From Sterolibacterium sp964500605 (GTDB lineage: Bacteria; Pseudomonadota; Gammaproteobacteria; Burkholderiales; Rhodocyclaceae): a stretch of DNA of 31,744 nucleotides. A program made the translations under genes and the position numbers. The notes beneath the pieces are model-generated. The model did no database searches, was not told where the DNA came from, and worked only from the letters and a program-made list of their open reading frames with translations. The DNA lies in the NCBI GenBank assembly GCA_964500605.1, contig CAZCOS010000019.1, forward strand, positions 1 to 31,744, given 5' to 3'. This document shows positions 1-8,400 of this stretch, one piece after another (the first letter of the stretch is position 1; every line of letters starts with the position of its first letter).

Positions 1-39
1 ATTATAGGAAAGCTTTTGGAGCTTGTAAAGCCTTTTTTT

Positions 40-61
40 GGAAATTTTTCAAAAAAGTTCC
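40..61. repeat. Imperfect A/T-rich inverted repeat
   Basis: The arms GGAAATTTTTC and AAAAAAGTTCC pair with one mismatch. The repeat lies in the AT-rich leader before the first gene. A second small palindrome, AAGCT-TTTGG-AGCTT, sits at 10-24 and is followed by a T run at 33-39. Either could be the terminator of a gene lying left of the window or part of a promoter region; the sequence does not decide. Confidence 0.35.
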
Positions 62-81
62 TTCCCTTGATTTCCCTTGAT
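62..81. repeat. Perfect 10-bp tandem direct repeat
   Basis: TTCCCTTGAT occurs twice back to back, immediately upstream of the HDOD gene. Direct repeats of one helical turn upstream of a gene can be regulator half-sites. No regulator can be named and no strong -10/-35 pair is visible nearby, so the role is open. Confidence 0.5.
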
Positions 82-182
82 CGATCAGACTCAACACTAC
101 ACTATCCCATTTGTTGAAGGGTGCTGCCATAATCAAAACACCGGTCGTTCGTAGACTGTAACTGTTTATGAGGGGGTGTCTC

Positions 183-1034
183 ATGAGAATTGACCAACCA
201 CTTCCAGACACCGATGCTTGGGTTTTGTCGCTGACCTCCGCAGATCTGCCGATTATGCGGCGCACGGTCATAGCACTTGGAGAGATGTACGAGAATCGTG
301 ACCATATCAATGGGCGGGCATTGGCTTTTGTCATTCTGCAGGACCCTTTACTGACCTTGCGGGTTTTTTCCCATCTAGCAGCTATCCGGCGCAAATCCCA
401 GCATACAGACATCACCACCCTCGAGCAGGCCTTGATGATGATTGGTATCGTGCCTTTTTTTGATGCGTTCCAAAATCTGCCCTGGGTTGAAGATCATTTG
501 AAATCCTCTCCTCGCGCGTTGTTGGGCCTGCTTCGCGTCATCAACCGTTCGCGCCGTGCTGCACAATGGTCCAGGGAGTGGGCGATTCATCGCCACGACC
601 TCAACACTGACGAAATCACCATTGCTGCTCTTTTGCACGACATTGCGGAAATTCTGATGTGGTGCTTTGCACCACAGCTTGCCTTGAAGGTTGAGTCGAT
701 GAAGGCATCGGATCCGCAGCTTCGCAGCAGCAGCGCGCAGGTCGAAGTCTATGGCATCACTCTTCTGGATTTACAACAGTCACTAATCCATTTTTGGGGA
801 TTGCCAGAATTACTGGCCATGTTGATGGATCACACCCGCGCTGACAACCCTCGTGTCAGGAACGTCTCGCTGGCGGTTGATCTTGCCCGACATACCGCGA
901 ATGGCTGGCTCGACGCTGCCATCCCCGATGACCTGAAGGCCCTTCAGGAGCTTTTGCGCATCGGCCCGGATTTGTTGCCTAAACATCTGGGCATCGAAGC
1001 TGAACTCTTGTCACATCTTCTGAATCCGGCCTAA
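183..1034 (+). CDS. HDOD-domain protein
   Basis: This 283-residue protein is most likely a single HDOD domain. Helical text with a conserved L-L-H-D-I-A-E core (His-Asp near residues 152-153) matches the HDOD branch of the HD superfamily. HDOD proteins are usually signalling or regulatory scaffolds rather than proven phosphohydrolases. I chose the ATG at 183 because a GAGGGGG ribosome-binding sequence at 170-176 is correctly spaced for it; the in-frame ATG at 168 lies upstream of that sequence. The gene ends 52 bases before the acyltransferase gene in the same direction, so the two may be co-transcribed. No GGDEF, EAL or receiver domain is attached, so its input and partner are unknown. It sits at the tail end of the synthase locus and a regulatory link to that locus is only a guess. 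Confidence 0.8.
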   Translation: MRIDQPLPDTDAWVLSLTSADLPIMRRTVIALGEMYENRDHINGRALAFVILQDPLLTLRVFSHLAAIRRKSQHTDITTLEQALMMIGIVPFFDAFQNLPWVEDHLKSSPRALLGLLRVINRSRRAAQWSREWAIHRHDLNTDEITIAALLHDIAEILMWCFAPQLALKVESMKASDPQLRSSSAQVEVYGITLLDLQQSLIHFWGLPELLAMLMDHTRADNPRVRNVSLAVDLARHTANGWLDAAIPDDLKALQELLRIGPDLLPKHLGIEAELLSHLLNPA

Positions 1035-1086
1035 TGTCCGGCTGGCCCGGCCTTAGCCCTCCATCCTTCACCCAGAGAACTCCACA

Positions 1087-2295
1087 ATGATATTTTCCAA
1101 GAACAAGCCCAAAAAATACGTTCGCGTCATGTCGGCCACTGAACGATTTTCCATGGCTATCAATGAGCTTTACCGGTACAACATTGTCGCCCTCGCTGAA
1201 GGAAAAGGCAGCATCACTCGCGCGGCTTTGCAAGCTGCAGTGGATGTGGCCGCCGAGAAAAACCCCGGAGCCCGTGTTCGGCTAAAGTCCATTCTCAAAT
1301 TTACAAAATGGGTTGATAGTGGCATCGCACCTGTCGTTCATGAAATCCAGACGCCTCAATGGGACTGTTTTTCCGAACGCGGAGCCGAGTTCATGGAAGG
1401 TTCCTTCGACACATTGAATGGTGGTCCGGTTTGCGACCTTTATCTGATTCCCGGCGACACCATCCGAATCGTCGTTCGTGTCCTCCATGCCGCCATGGAT
1501 GCGCGGGGCTTGCAACATTTCGTCAAGGATATCTTTCGCGTCTTGCGCGGCGAAGAGCCCATCGGATCCAATTCCACCCTGACGGATTACGATGTCCGGA
1601 TCAAATTTCAGGACAAAATCCAGGGGCAGCAGATTGAAATGGAATGTATGCCCATCCTCCCGCCCAGTCCACACGCAGGAGATCCGCTGACTTATGTCTG
1701 GCGTCGCGCCATTGTCGACAAAAACATCGGCAGCATGCTTCCTAAAATGGCGATTTTCCTGGCGCAGCACGCACGCAAACACGCACAAGGAGAAGTGGGC
1801 TTCACCATTCCTGTCGATCTGCGCGGTCTGCGTGAAGAGCTAAACACCACGGCCAACATGACCGGCTATCTACGCGTCAAGGTCGAACCGGATGCCACGG
1901 CCAAGAGCGTCATGCAGCAAATCAATCAGGGCATCAAGAACCATCTGGACTGCATCATCCCCCCCATATTCAAATGGGTTCCCTGGATTCCGCTCTCCAT
2001 GCTCATCAAGGACATGCGCAAGAATGCCGATACATTGCTCTATGCGAAGAACAAAGTCATTCCCAGCGGTGGGATCGTTTCGATGGGCATGTTCAAGCCA
2101 GAGGATTTTTCCTGTCCCACCTTCCAGGCCTCAACCTGCATCGGCATCCCAGGTTCCGTCGGCAAGATGAATGTCGTTATCATGAATCACACCGACCATA
2201 CCGAAGTCGTGTTCTCAACCCCGGCTGCGTTCAACAAGGAAGGGCAGCTCGACCGACTCATCGAGGAATTCAAGCAAACGATGGGGGGGAGCTGA
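1087..2295 (+). CDS. Condensation-superfamily acyltransferase (PapA/WS-DGAT-like)
   Basis: This 402-residue protein looks like a CoA- or ACP-dependent acyltransferase of the chloramphenicol acetyltransferase/condensation superfamily. The key sign is L-H-A-A-M-D at 133-138, which keeps the second His (H134) and the Asp (D138) of the HHxxxD active-site motif used by condensation domains, PapA proteins and wax-ester synthases. The family moves an acyl chain from a thioester to an alcohol or amine. The length fits one two-lobed domain, and there is no signal peptide. It converges on the synthase operon with a 37-base gap to the methyltransferase. This suggests, as inference, that it releases or decorates the synthase product by ester formation. 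No strong ribosome-binding site precedes the ATG. The exact subfamily is uncertain because only the core motif and overall fold pattern are recognisable by eye. Confidence 0.65.
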   Translation: MIFSKNKPKKYVRVMSATERFSMAINELYRYNIVALAEGKGSITRAALQAAVDVAAEKNPGARVRLKSILKFTKWVDSGIAPVVHEIQTPQWDCFSERGAEFMEGSFDTLNGGPVCDLYLIPGDTIRIVVRVLHAAMDARGLQHFVKDIFRVLRGEEPIGSNSTLTDYDVRIKFQDKIQGQQIEMECMPILPPSPHAGDPLTYVWRRAIVDKNIGSMLPKMAIFLAQHARKHAQGEVGFTIPVDLRGLREELNTTANMTGYLRVKVEPDATAKSVMQQINQGIKNHLDCIIPPIFKWVPWIPLSMLIKDMRKNADTLLYAKNKVIPSGGIVSMGMFKPEDFSCPTFQASTCIGIPGSVGKMNVVIMNHTDHTEVVFSTPAAFNKEGQLDRLIEEFKQTMGGS

Positions 2296-2332
2296 AACGA
2301 GGAAGCCAAGCCCTCCCGACGACTCGAGGTCT

Positions 2333-3160
2333 TTAGCGACAGTGGTAGAGAATCGTCCGGGTCGGCACATGCGGATACGGCAAAGACCAGGCCCGGGCCA
2401 CCTCGCCAGTATCGATCATCTCGACCTGCGAAAACCCAGCCGCTCGCAAATCATCGGCAACCTGCAGCCGTGTCCGCTCATCGTAAGCAAAAGGCGGCGG
2501 CGGATTCAGCAGGCGTTTTCGCAAATCACTCAATATCTGTCCAAAGTGGCTTCGGGGGGGCTCATCATCGACGGGGATGTAATCAAAAATGTACTCCCCC
2601 CCCTGCGCCCGGACAAAGCGGGCAATATTCCGCCAGATTTCCATCTGCGCCTCCCGCTTGAAATACATCATGATGCCTTCCGACACGATTATCGTCGGCA
2701 CGGGCGAAAAAGGCTGCGAGAAATCCAGACGGGTGATGTCGCCTTCCAGCAAGGAAAAATTGGGGCGGCCAAAAATGCGTTGTCCGGCCTCGCTCGAACC
2801 GATCTGCATCCGCTTGAGCGCGACCACCTCGGGCAGATCGACTTCAAAATAACGTAAGGACGGATCCTCGCTGAACATGCAGCCACGCGGCGAAAAGCCC
2901 GCAGCGATTTCGATCACCTGACGACAAGTCGAACGACGAATCAAGGTATCGATCGCCGTATGACGATGCAGCAGATTATGACGAAGTGAAATTTTCTGTG
3001 GATTCAGAAGGCGATACAGTGCAACAAAGGCATTCACCAACCGGAAGATACCCTCGGCCCCGGGGGGCGTCACGATCTGCGCACAGGGCAGCTTGCCCCA
3101 TTTCCAGGTCGCCGAAGTGTAAAGAGCTGAATGAGGAATCCGATGTCGGTTCTTCCCCAT
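2333..3160 (-). CDS. PPM1/TcmP-family SAM-dependent O-methyltransferase
   Basis: This 275-residue class I methyltransferase carries the signatures of the leucine carboxyl methyltransferase/TcmP family: motif I V-I-E-I-A-A-G-F-S-P-R-G at 82-93, V-D-L-P-E-V-V-A-L-K-R at 107-117, E-G-D-I at 139-142 and S-E-G-I-M-M-Y-F at 160-167. Family members transfer methyl from SAM to carboxyl or hydroxyl groups; TcmP acts on a polyketide carboxylate. I chose the ATG at 3160, which leaves 38 bases after the hydrolase stop; an in-frame ATG at 3265 would overlap the hydrolase by 67 bases and adds residues unlike the family. It is the last gene of the synthase operon, so methylation of the synthase product (ester or ether) is the natural inference. 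A run of eight G lies inside the coding strand near residue 187. Confidence 0.8.
   Translation of the reverse strand: MGKNRHRIPHSALYTSATWKWGKLPCAQIVTPPGAEGIFRLVNAFVALYRLLNPQKISLRHNLLHRHTAIDTLIRRSTCRQVIEIAAGFSPRGCMFSEDPSLRYFEVDLPEVVALKRMQIGSSEAGQRIFGRPNFSLLEGDITRLDFSQPFSPVPTIIVSEGIMMYFKREAQMEIWRNIARFVRAQGGEYIFDYIPVDDEPPRSHFGQILSDLRKRLLNPPPPFAYDERTRLQVADDLRAAGFSQVEMIDTGEVARAWSLPYPHVPTRTILYHCR
2596..2603. repeat. Poly-C tract of 8 inside the methyltransferase gene
   Basis: Eight consecutive C (G on the coding strand) encode the Gly-Gly of A-Q-G-G-E-Y. A one-base slip would shift the reading frame for the last third of the methyltransferase. Confidence 0.9.
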
Positions 3161-3198
3161 GATGTCTGTGTTCTTTGCTGGAACGGAGTTGTGCCTGC

Positions 3199-3966
3199 TC
3201 ACAAGAAGGTATCCAGTGCCTGAGTCATAGCCTCGGGTGCCTCGACCGGGATGAAATGCCCGCAATCAAGGAGGTGCAAACACGCATCGGGAAGAACGCG
3301 TGCCAGCCTTTCACCCGCGGACAGACAATCGGAATGGCGGCCGTAAAGACAAAGTGTCGGCATGGTTAGTTTCTGCAAATCGGCATCGGAAACATCGCCT
3401 GCCGCCTGAACGTCCGATCGCAAACTACTTTCCAGAAAAAGGAATTCCATGCGGGTCTTCCATCGCTGCGCCGAACGTCCCCCCTCAAGGAGCTTTTGCT
3501 GCATGGCCGCCGGAAAGGCTTGCGCCATTGTTTCAGGCGTGCTGACACCCGACATGCTGGGGTAAACATAACGATTCGCGGGCAGAGGAGCATCGACCAA
3601 GGCAAGTTTTCTTACCTGCCCCGGCACATCCAGTGCGTATCGCAATGCCACGAGCGCACCATAGCTGTGCCCGACAAGATAAACGCCTGCTACATCCTGC
3701 GGCTGACGATGCTGGACGATTACATCTCGAAGATCTGCAGCCAGTGTCTGAAGATCGTAACCCGAAGCCGCCAACTCGCTCTTTCCATGCCCCCGCATGT
3801 CATAGAGCACAACCCGGAAACGGGTCGCAAGCCGCGCCGCCGCTGTGAAATACCAGGTCGCCAAACTCCCAAAGACCAAGCCATGACACATCACCAGCAA
3901 AGGACTGGATTCATCCCCAAGAACCTGATAATTCAGCTGCACACCGTTCGAAGTCATCATGCTCAT
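3199..3966 (-). CDS. Alpha/beta hydrolase
   Basis: This 255-residue protein is an alpha/beta-hydrolase-fold enzyme with a complete apparent triad: Ser101 in G-H-S-Y-G (nucleophile elbow), Asp213 after the strand L-C-L-Y-G-R, and His237 in D-C-G-H-F-I-P. The oxyanion region H-G-L is at 28-30 and Y-D-M-R-G-H-G-K-S at 55-63. There is no signal peptide, so it should be cytoplasmic. It lies 20 bases after the glycosyltransferase stop and just before the methyltransferase in the synthase operon. Neither synthase has a thioesterase domain, so it may hydrolyse the finished chain from an ACP or edit stalled chains; an esterase acting on the product is equally possible. ATGs at codons 3 and 4 are alternative starts, and no ribosome-binding site settles the choice. 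Confidence 0.85.
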   Translation of the reverse strand: MSMMTSNGVQLNYQVLGDESSPLLVMCHGLVFGSLATWYFTAAARLATRFRVVLYDMRGHGKSELAASGYDLQTLAADLRDVIVQHRQPQDVAGVYLVGHSYGALVALRYALDVPGQVRKLALVDAPLPANRYVYPSMSGVSTPETMAQAFPAAMQQKLLEGGRSAQRWKTRMEFLFLESSLRSDVQAAGDVSDADLQKLTMPTLCLYGRHSDCLSAGERLARVLPDACLHLLDCGHFIPVEAPEAMTQALDTFL

Positions 3967-3986
3967 GAAATCTATACCGACGTGAT

Positions 3987-5171
3987 TCAGTGCCGCACCG
4001 ACGCGCCACGAAGGTAAAGCTGTACCACATCAGCGGCTTGCCGCGCGCCTCCCAGTCGTCGGAAAGATTCCGCCAGTCGCTGTGCGTTCTCACGAAATAC
4101 CGGTTCATCCAGCAAATGCTGCATGGTTTCTCGTGCCACGGCCACCGATACCTTGCCGTGACGCATATAAAGCCCCGCTCCTGCATCAACAACCTGCTGG
4201 GCGATGACCGGCTGGTCATCCCGGATGGGCGCAACGATGAGGGGCAAGCCATGCGACAGGCTCTCGCACACCGTATTGTGACCTGCATGACAGATCACTG
4301 CAGTCATGTGCGGCAACAAGGCCAACTGCGGCACACGGGGCTGGATAATGAAATGATCTGGAGCCCGTGCCCGCAAAGACTCCGGGGCGACCATCACAAC
4401 CTGCAAAGGTAATCCTGCCAGTGCATCAATCAATACTTCATAAAACCGCAAACCGCGGTCCCGGCTGACAGTACCCAGCGAAACCAGCACTTTGGGTATT
4501 TCGGGATTCAATCGTGCCCAGGGAAAGTCGATGATCTGCGGGCGATGAGAAAAAGCAGGGCCGACGAAGTGGTAAGTCGCCTCGAAACGCTCATGCTGAT
4601 GTCCAACCAGTTCCGGGGAAGAAAAAACGATCACGCCGTGCGGCGAAAAATCAGGGCGATCGATCATCTCGGCCTCGGCCACACCATAGTCGGACTGCAA
4701 GCCGCGCAACTGTTCGACCACCCATTTTTCTACCACATCGACATGCGAGAGCTTCAGAATCGAGGCACTGGTCGTCACCAGCGAAAGCCAGGGAAGGCCC
4801 GTCTTTCTGGCAACTAGCGCACCCGCCAACATTTGGTGATCACACAGGATCAGATCGGGCTGAAAATCGCGCACCACTTTTTCAAGGGGTTCCAGCGTTC
4901 TTCGTGCCAGTGGCAAGCAGAAGTCCTCGTAGAGAAACTGCACACTCGCCAAGCCACGCACTTTCTGCGATTTTTCTTGCAAGCCCGCCATGAAATTCGT
5001 TTCGATTGGTAAATCGAGGATGTTCTGACGATCCGGAATCAACTCGCCCATCAAGGCAGCATGCGCCGCCCAACGCACCTCATATCCCCGCGCCGCCAAC
5101 TCCGCAGCGACAGACAAGGCCGGATTAACGTGCCCGGTCAGCGGCGGCACGGCGATGAGAATACGCGCCAT
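3987..5171 (-). CDS. GT1-family glycosyltransferase (UGT/MGT/RhlB-like)
   Basis: This 394-residue protein is a GT-B-fold glycosyltransferase of the GT1 type. The N-terminal half holds P-L-T-G-H-V-N-P at 10-17, with His14 at the usual catalytic-base position. The C-terminal half holds S-L-G-T at 231-234 and the donor-binding stretch H-A-G-H-N-T-V-C-E-S-L at 295-305, with D319-Q320 at the sugar-contacting position. GT1 enzymes glycosylate lipids, polyketides and small hydroxylated molecules from UDP- or dTDP-sugars. It starts six bases after the ACP stop, so it is co-translated with the synthase. The acceptor is most likely the synthase product. The donor is not readable; dTDP-L-rhamnose is plausible because rfbBACD lies in the same window and RhlB-type rhamnosyltransferases belong to this family. 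Confidence 0.87.
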   Translation of the reverse strand: MARILIAVPPLTGHVNPALSVAAELAARGYEVRWAAHAALMGELIPDRQNILDLPIETNFMAGLQEKSQKVRGLASVQFLYEDFCLPLARRTLEPLEKVVRDFQPDLILCDHQMLAGALVARKTGLPWLSLVTTSASILKLSHVDVVEKWVVEQLRGLQSDYGVAEAEMIDRPDFSPHGVIVFSSPELVGHQHERFEATYHFVGPAFSHRPQIIDFPWARLNPEIPKVLVSLGTVSRDRGLRFYEVLIDALAGLPLQVVMVAPESLRARAPDHFIIQPRVPQLALLPHMTAVICHAGHNTVCESLSHGLPLIVAPIRDDQPVIAQQVVDAGAGLYMRHGKVSVAVARETMQHLLDEPVFRENAQRLAESFRRLGGARQAADVVQLYLRGASVRH

Positions 5172-5177
5172 CCTGCC

Positions 5178-5462
5178 TCAGACCTTCAGATGAGTCCGTA
5201 CGAAATCGGCAAGGTCGCCCACGGTCAGTGCGATGATCTCATCGATTTTCATGGTGGAGAGCCATTCGATGAAGCCGACGTGCTGACCGTAATGAGCCTG
5301 AATTTTCTCGGCAATATTGACGAACTCGATACTTTCCAGCTCCAGGTCGTCATTGAAACGGGTCGACGCATCGATGTCGAAATCCTCAATCCAGTCTTCA
5401 TTGACTGCCTTGCGAATGATGTCGATGATCTGTTCCAGCACCGCATCCTTGTTATCCATCAT
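5178..5462 (-). CDS. Free-standing acyl carrier protein
   Basis: This 94-residue acidic protein has the ACP helix-II signature D-L-E-L-E-S-I-E-F at 39-47, with Ser44 as the expected phosphopantetheine attachment site. Its core differs clearly from the D-L-S-I-D-S-I-K-R cores of the two ACPs inside the large synthase, so it is not a recent copy of them. The start ATG overlaps the stop of the 1482-residue synthase as ATGA, and the glycosyltransferase follows after six bases, so the three are probably translationally coupled. The PPTase that ends the upstream synthase is the obvious activating enzyme. It may hold a starter unit, carry the finished chain to the acyltransferase or glycosyltransferase, or supply a side chain. 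A second ATG directly follows the first. Confidence 0.9.
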   Translation of the reverse strand: MMDNKDAVLEQIIDIIRKAVNEDWIEDFDIDASTRFNDDLELESIEFVNIAEKIQAHYGQHVGFIEWLSTMKIDEIIALTVGDLADFVRTHLKV

Positions 5463-8400
5463 GATTCAATCGTCCATCCGAGAATGTAATCACCATATTG
5501 ACGTGTGGTGACCCACTGTTCATTGATGCGAATTTTTTCGCCTTTGATTTCCTGCAAGGCAAAGTGTTTGGGCCGACCTTCCAGCCCGGTTCCTGCGCGC
5601 TTGGCCACCGACTCCTTCGCCACCCAGACCCGGGTCACCCAAGTATCGCGCTCCTCTTCGGGCAAACGGGCAATTTCCTCTTCTGACATGACCAGCCGAA
5701 GGAACTCCTCGCTGCGCGACTCGATTTTCTCGATATCCACCCCCACTGGGCCATCCGCCGCCATGGCCAGGGCCATCGAATCTTTGTGGGCAATCGACAC
5801 GAACAAAGGTGGCTCGAAGACTTCAGTCAGATGCGGGGAAACCGTCGGCCGACCTTGCGCATTATTGCTGATGCACAGCTCTTTCGGGTAGAGATCAAAA
5901 CGTCCCCGCGTGTTCCAGAGATGCTTTCGGACGGCATCCTTCGCCGCCACACGTCCGTTTAGCCACTGCCTGCGACGTCGTGGTGAAGTCGCCTCGTAAT
6001 CCGCCATTTCCGGCTGATTCAGAAAACGTCGGGCCAGATAATCGCGAACGATGGCCGTATCGTAACGATCATGAAACAACACGGCCGCTTCGTCGATGAG
6101 CTCACTCACCAGTTTTTGCTGAATCTGCTTGGTTTGCATGAAGAAATCACGATCCATCTGGTAACGACGGGTCTGCCAACCTTCCATAGTCACGACAACC
6201 TGACCGTGATCATTCATTAACTGCTGATCCGTGACACAACTGACGCCATCCAGATGACGCACCCAGATGCGGCAATCAAACTCTTTCCCAATCTCTGGCT
6301 GTGGCCCGAAAAAGGTGATGCGATCGACACTGATCGGCATGGCCAGACTATCCCGGTCCTGTTCCATCACCCAGTACCCCGCGAGCTGCCCCATATTGTC
6401 GAGTAAGGCACCCTTACCCGACGAAACCCTAAGACGGCCGCTGATCCCGTTATCTGCGATGGGCCCCAGCTGAACCACCCCCTGATAAGCCGGACCGTGG
6501 AACATCCAACCCTCTTCATACAAATGCTTCGCGTCGATGGCCGTGGGACGAGGGTTTTCAAAAGGAGTCGTGCGCTGCTGGGATCGCCGTTCAAAAACAC
6601 CACTACGCTGGCTCTCGAAACGACTGACCGGGGCCGGATAATGGGTATCGACAGAAGCCTTGGCCTTCATATACCCTTCAATCTCCACCTCGATTTCCGG
6701 GTATTGCCGCATATTCATGCGGATACGGATCTCCGTGGGTCGATCCACCACCAGCCAGTTGAATGCATGCACCTCCCGAAAACGCGTCACGACAAAACCC
6801 GGCAACTCGGCTTCGATTGCTTCGCGGATCAGCATGATTTCCATGGTCAGCGGCACGACCGGATGACGATCCGCCGTCACCGGCCAGCCCGGCCGTTGCG
6901 GATACAGCTCATGATCCGTCACATAAGGAATGTTGTCCGTGATATCCAGCCGCTGCTGCACCACGCGTTTGAAAGGTGCGATAGCCGGCTGTAGAGGAGC
7001 GTTCGAAGCCTGAGATAAAACCGGTTTCGTGTTCGCAGCCGGAGAATCCTCCATTTTCAAGGGCAAGCCGCGGTATTGAAGCCAGGCCGTCTGAACCTCT
7101 TGCCCGGCCTGATAAATGGCCTGCAAGGTCTGTTGATAAGCCTTTTGCAGAGGATCCGCCTCATCATTCAATCCCTCAAAGGCCGAGGCAGGCTGCCTAC
7201 CTTTGAGTACCAGAGCCTGATCCAGGCGGACAAGCGGCACCCCCAGCCGCAAACGAATCGCATTCGATGATCCGCCCCTGCCCTCTTTTTCGGAGCTTGC
7301 CTCCAAGCCCAGCAAATCAAGATCCAGCAACGCACCCTCGACCCACAATGCAGCGACTAAGTGACACAGCTGGCTCATCCCGCTTCGTTTGGGCACATTG
7401 GCACTAATGGCCAAGTGCGGACGATTTTTCAGCGTATCTTCAACAAAACCGACAAGACTGCCCGTTCCCACCTGCACGAAGGCACGGAACCCCTCAGCGT
7501 ACATGTTTTCGATCATCTGACGAAAATGTACCGGCTGAACCAGGTGGTCCAGCGCAAGCCGTTTCTTCTCCTCCATCGTCGCCGGGAAAATCTCCCCCGA
7601 AGTGGCCGACCAAACCGGCACATTCGGTTCGTGCAGATCGGTATCCGCATAGAAATCACGGTACTGCTGCATATGCCCGGCAAACATCGGCGAATGAAAG
7701 CCCGAGACAAAGGGAAGACGCTGGCTCAACACATTCACTTCCAGCAAACGCTGGGCCGCCACATCAATGGAAGCCGCCTTGCCGCAAAGAATGACCTGAT
7801 GCGGGCAGTTGTCATGAGATAAGCAAATATCCGTCAAGCCCTCGATGGCCTTCTGTGCGACATCCGCCGCACAGGCCGCCGCCAGAAAAATGACATCCGG
7901 CACCTGCAAGGTCGTCGGATCCTGCTCCAGCACCCCCATCACGGCATTGACGCGCTCCTGCGAAAGCATCCCGCCCGCCGCCATGGCCGAAAATTCACCG
8001 ATGCTATGCCCGGCCATGCCGTCCGCCTTGATCTGCAAACGCCCCATCACTGAAAACATCAGATGGTTGAACTTGTTCAGCCCCAACACAACCCGGAACA
8101 GGGCCTGAGCCGGATCGGCCTGCGTACAGTATTCGGAAAGCGGCAGATGAAAATAGTCCGCCACATCCTGCGCTTGTGGCTCGAAACTGTTATCAACGCC
8201 CGGAAAAACAAAAGCCAGCTTGCCGCCATTGCGAATCAAGCCCTCGGCTGAAAAATAAATCTGGTTTCGACCATGCCAGGGCTTGCCTTTCTCGACAATG
8301 CGACGAGCCAATTCCAGCCGCTTTTCGTCTGGTTCGATGATGACCAGTCGCCACGCCCCGTTCCCAGCTTCACGATCCCACTGCTGACGCGCCAGCGCAT

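Noticed and set aside
2342..2857. Plus-strand open frame of 171 codons
   Set aside because: It is antisense to the methyltransferase, whose SAM-binding motifs are unmistakable.
3911..4288. Minus-strand frame inside the glycosyltransferase
   Set aside because: It is a shifted frame of the same strand with no motif; the glycosyltransferase frame holds the donor-binding signature.
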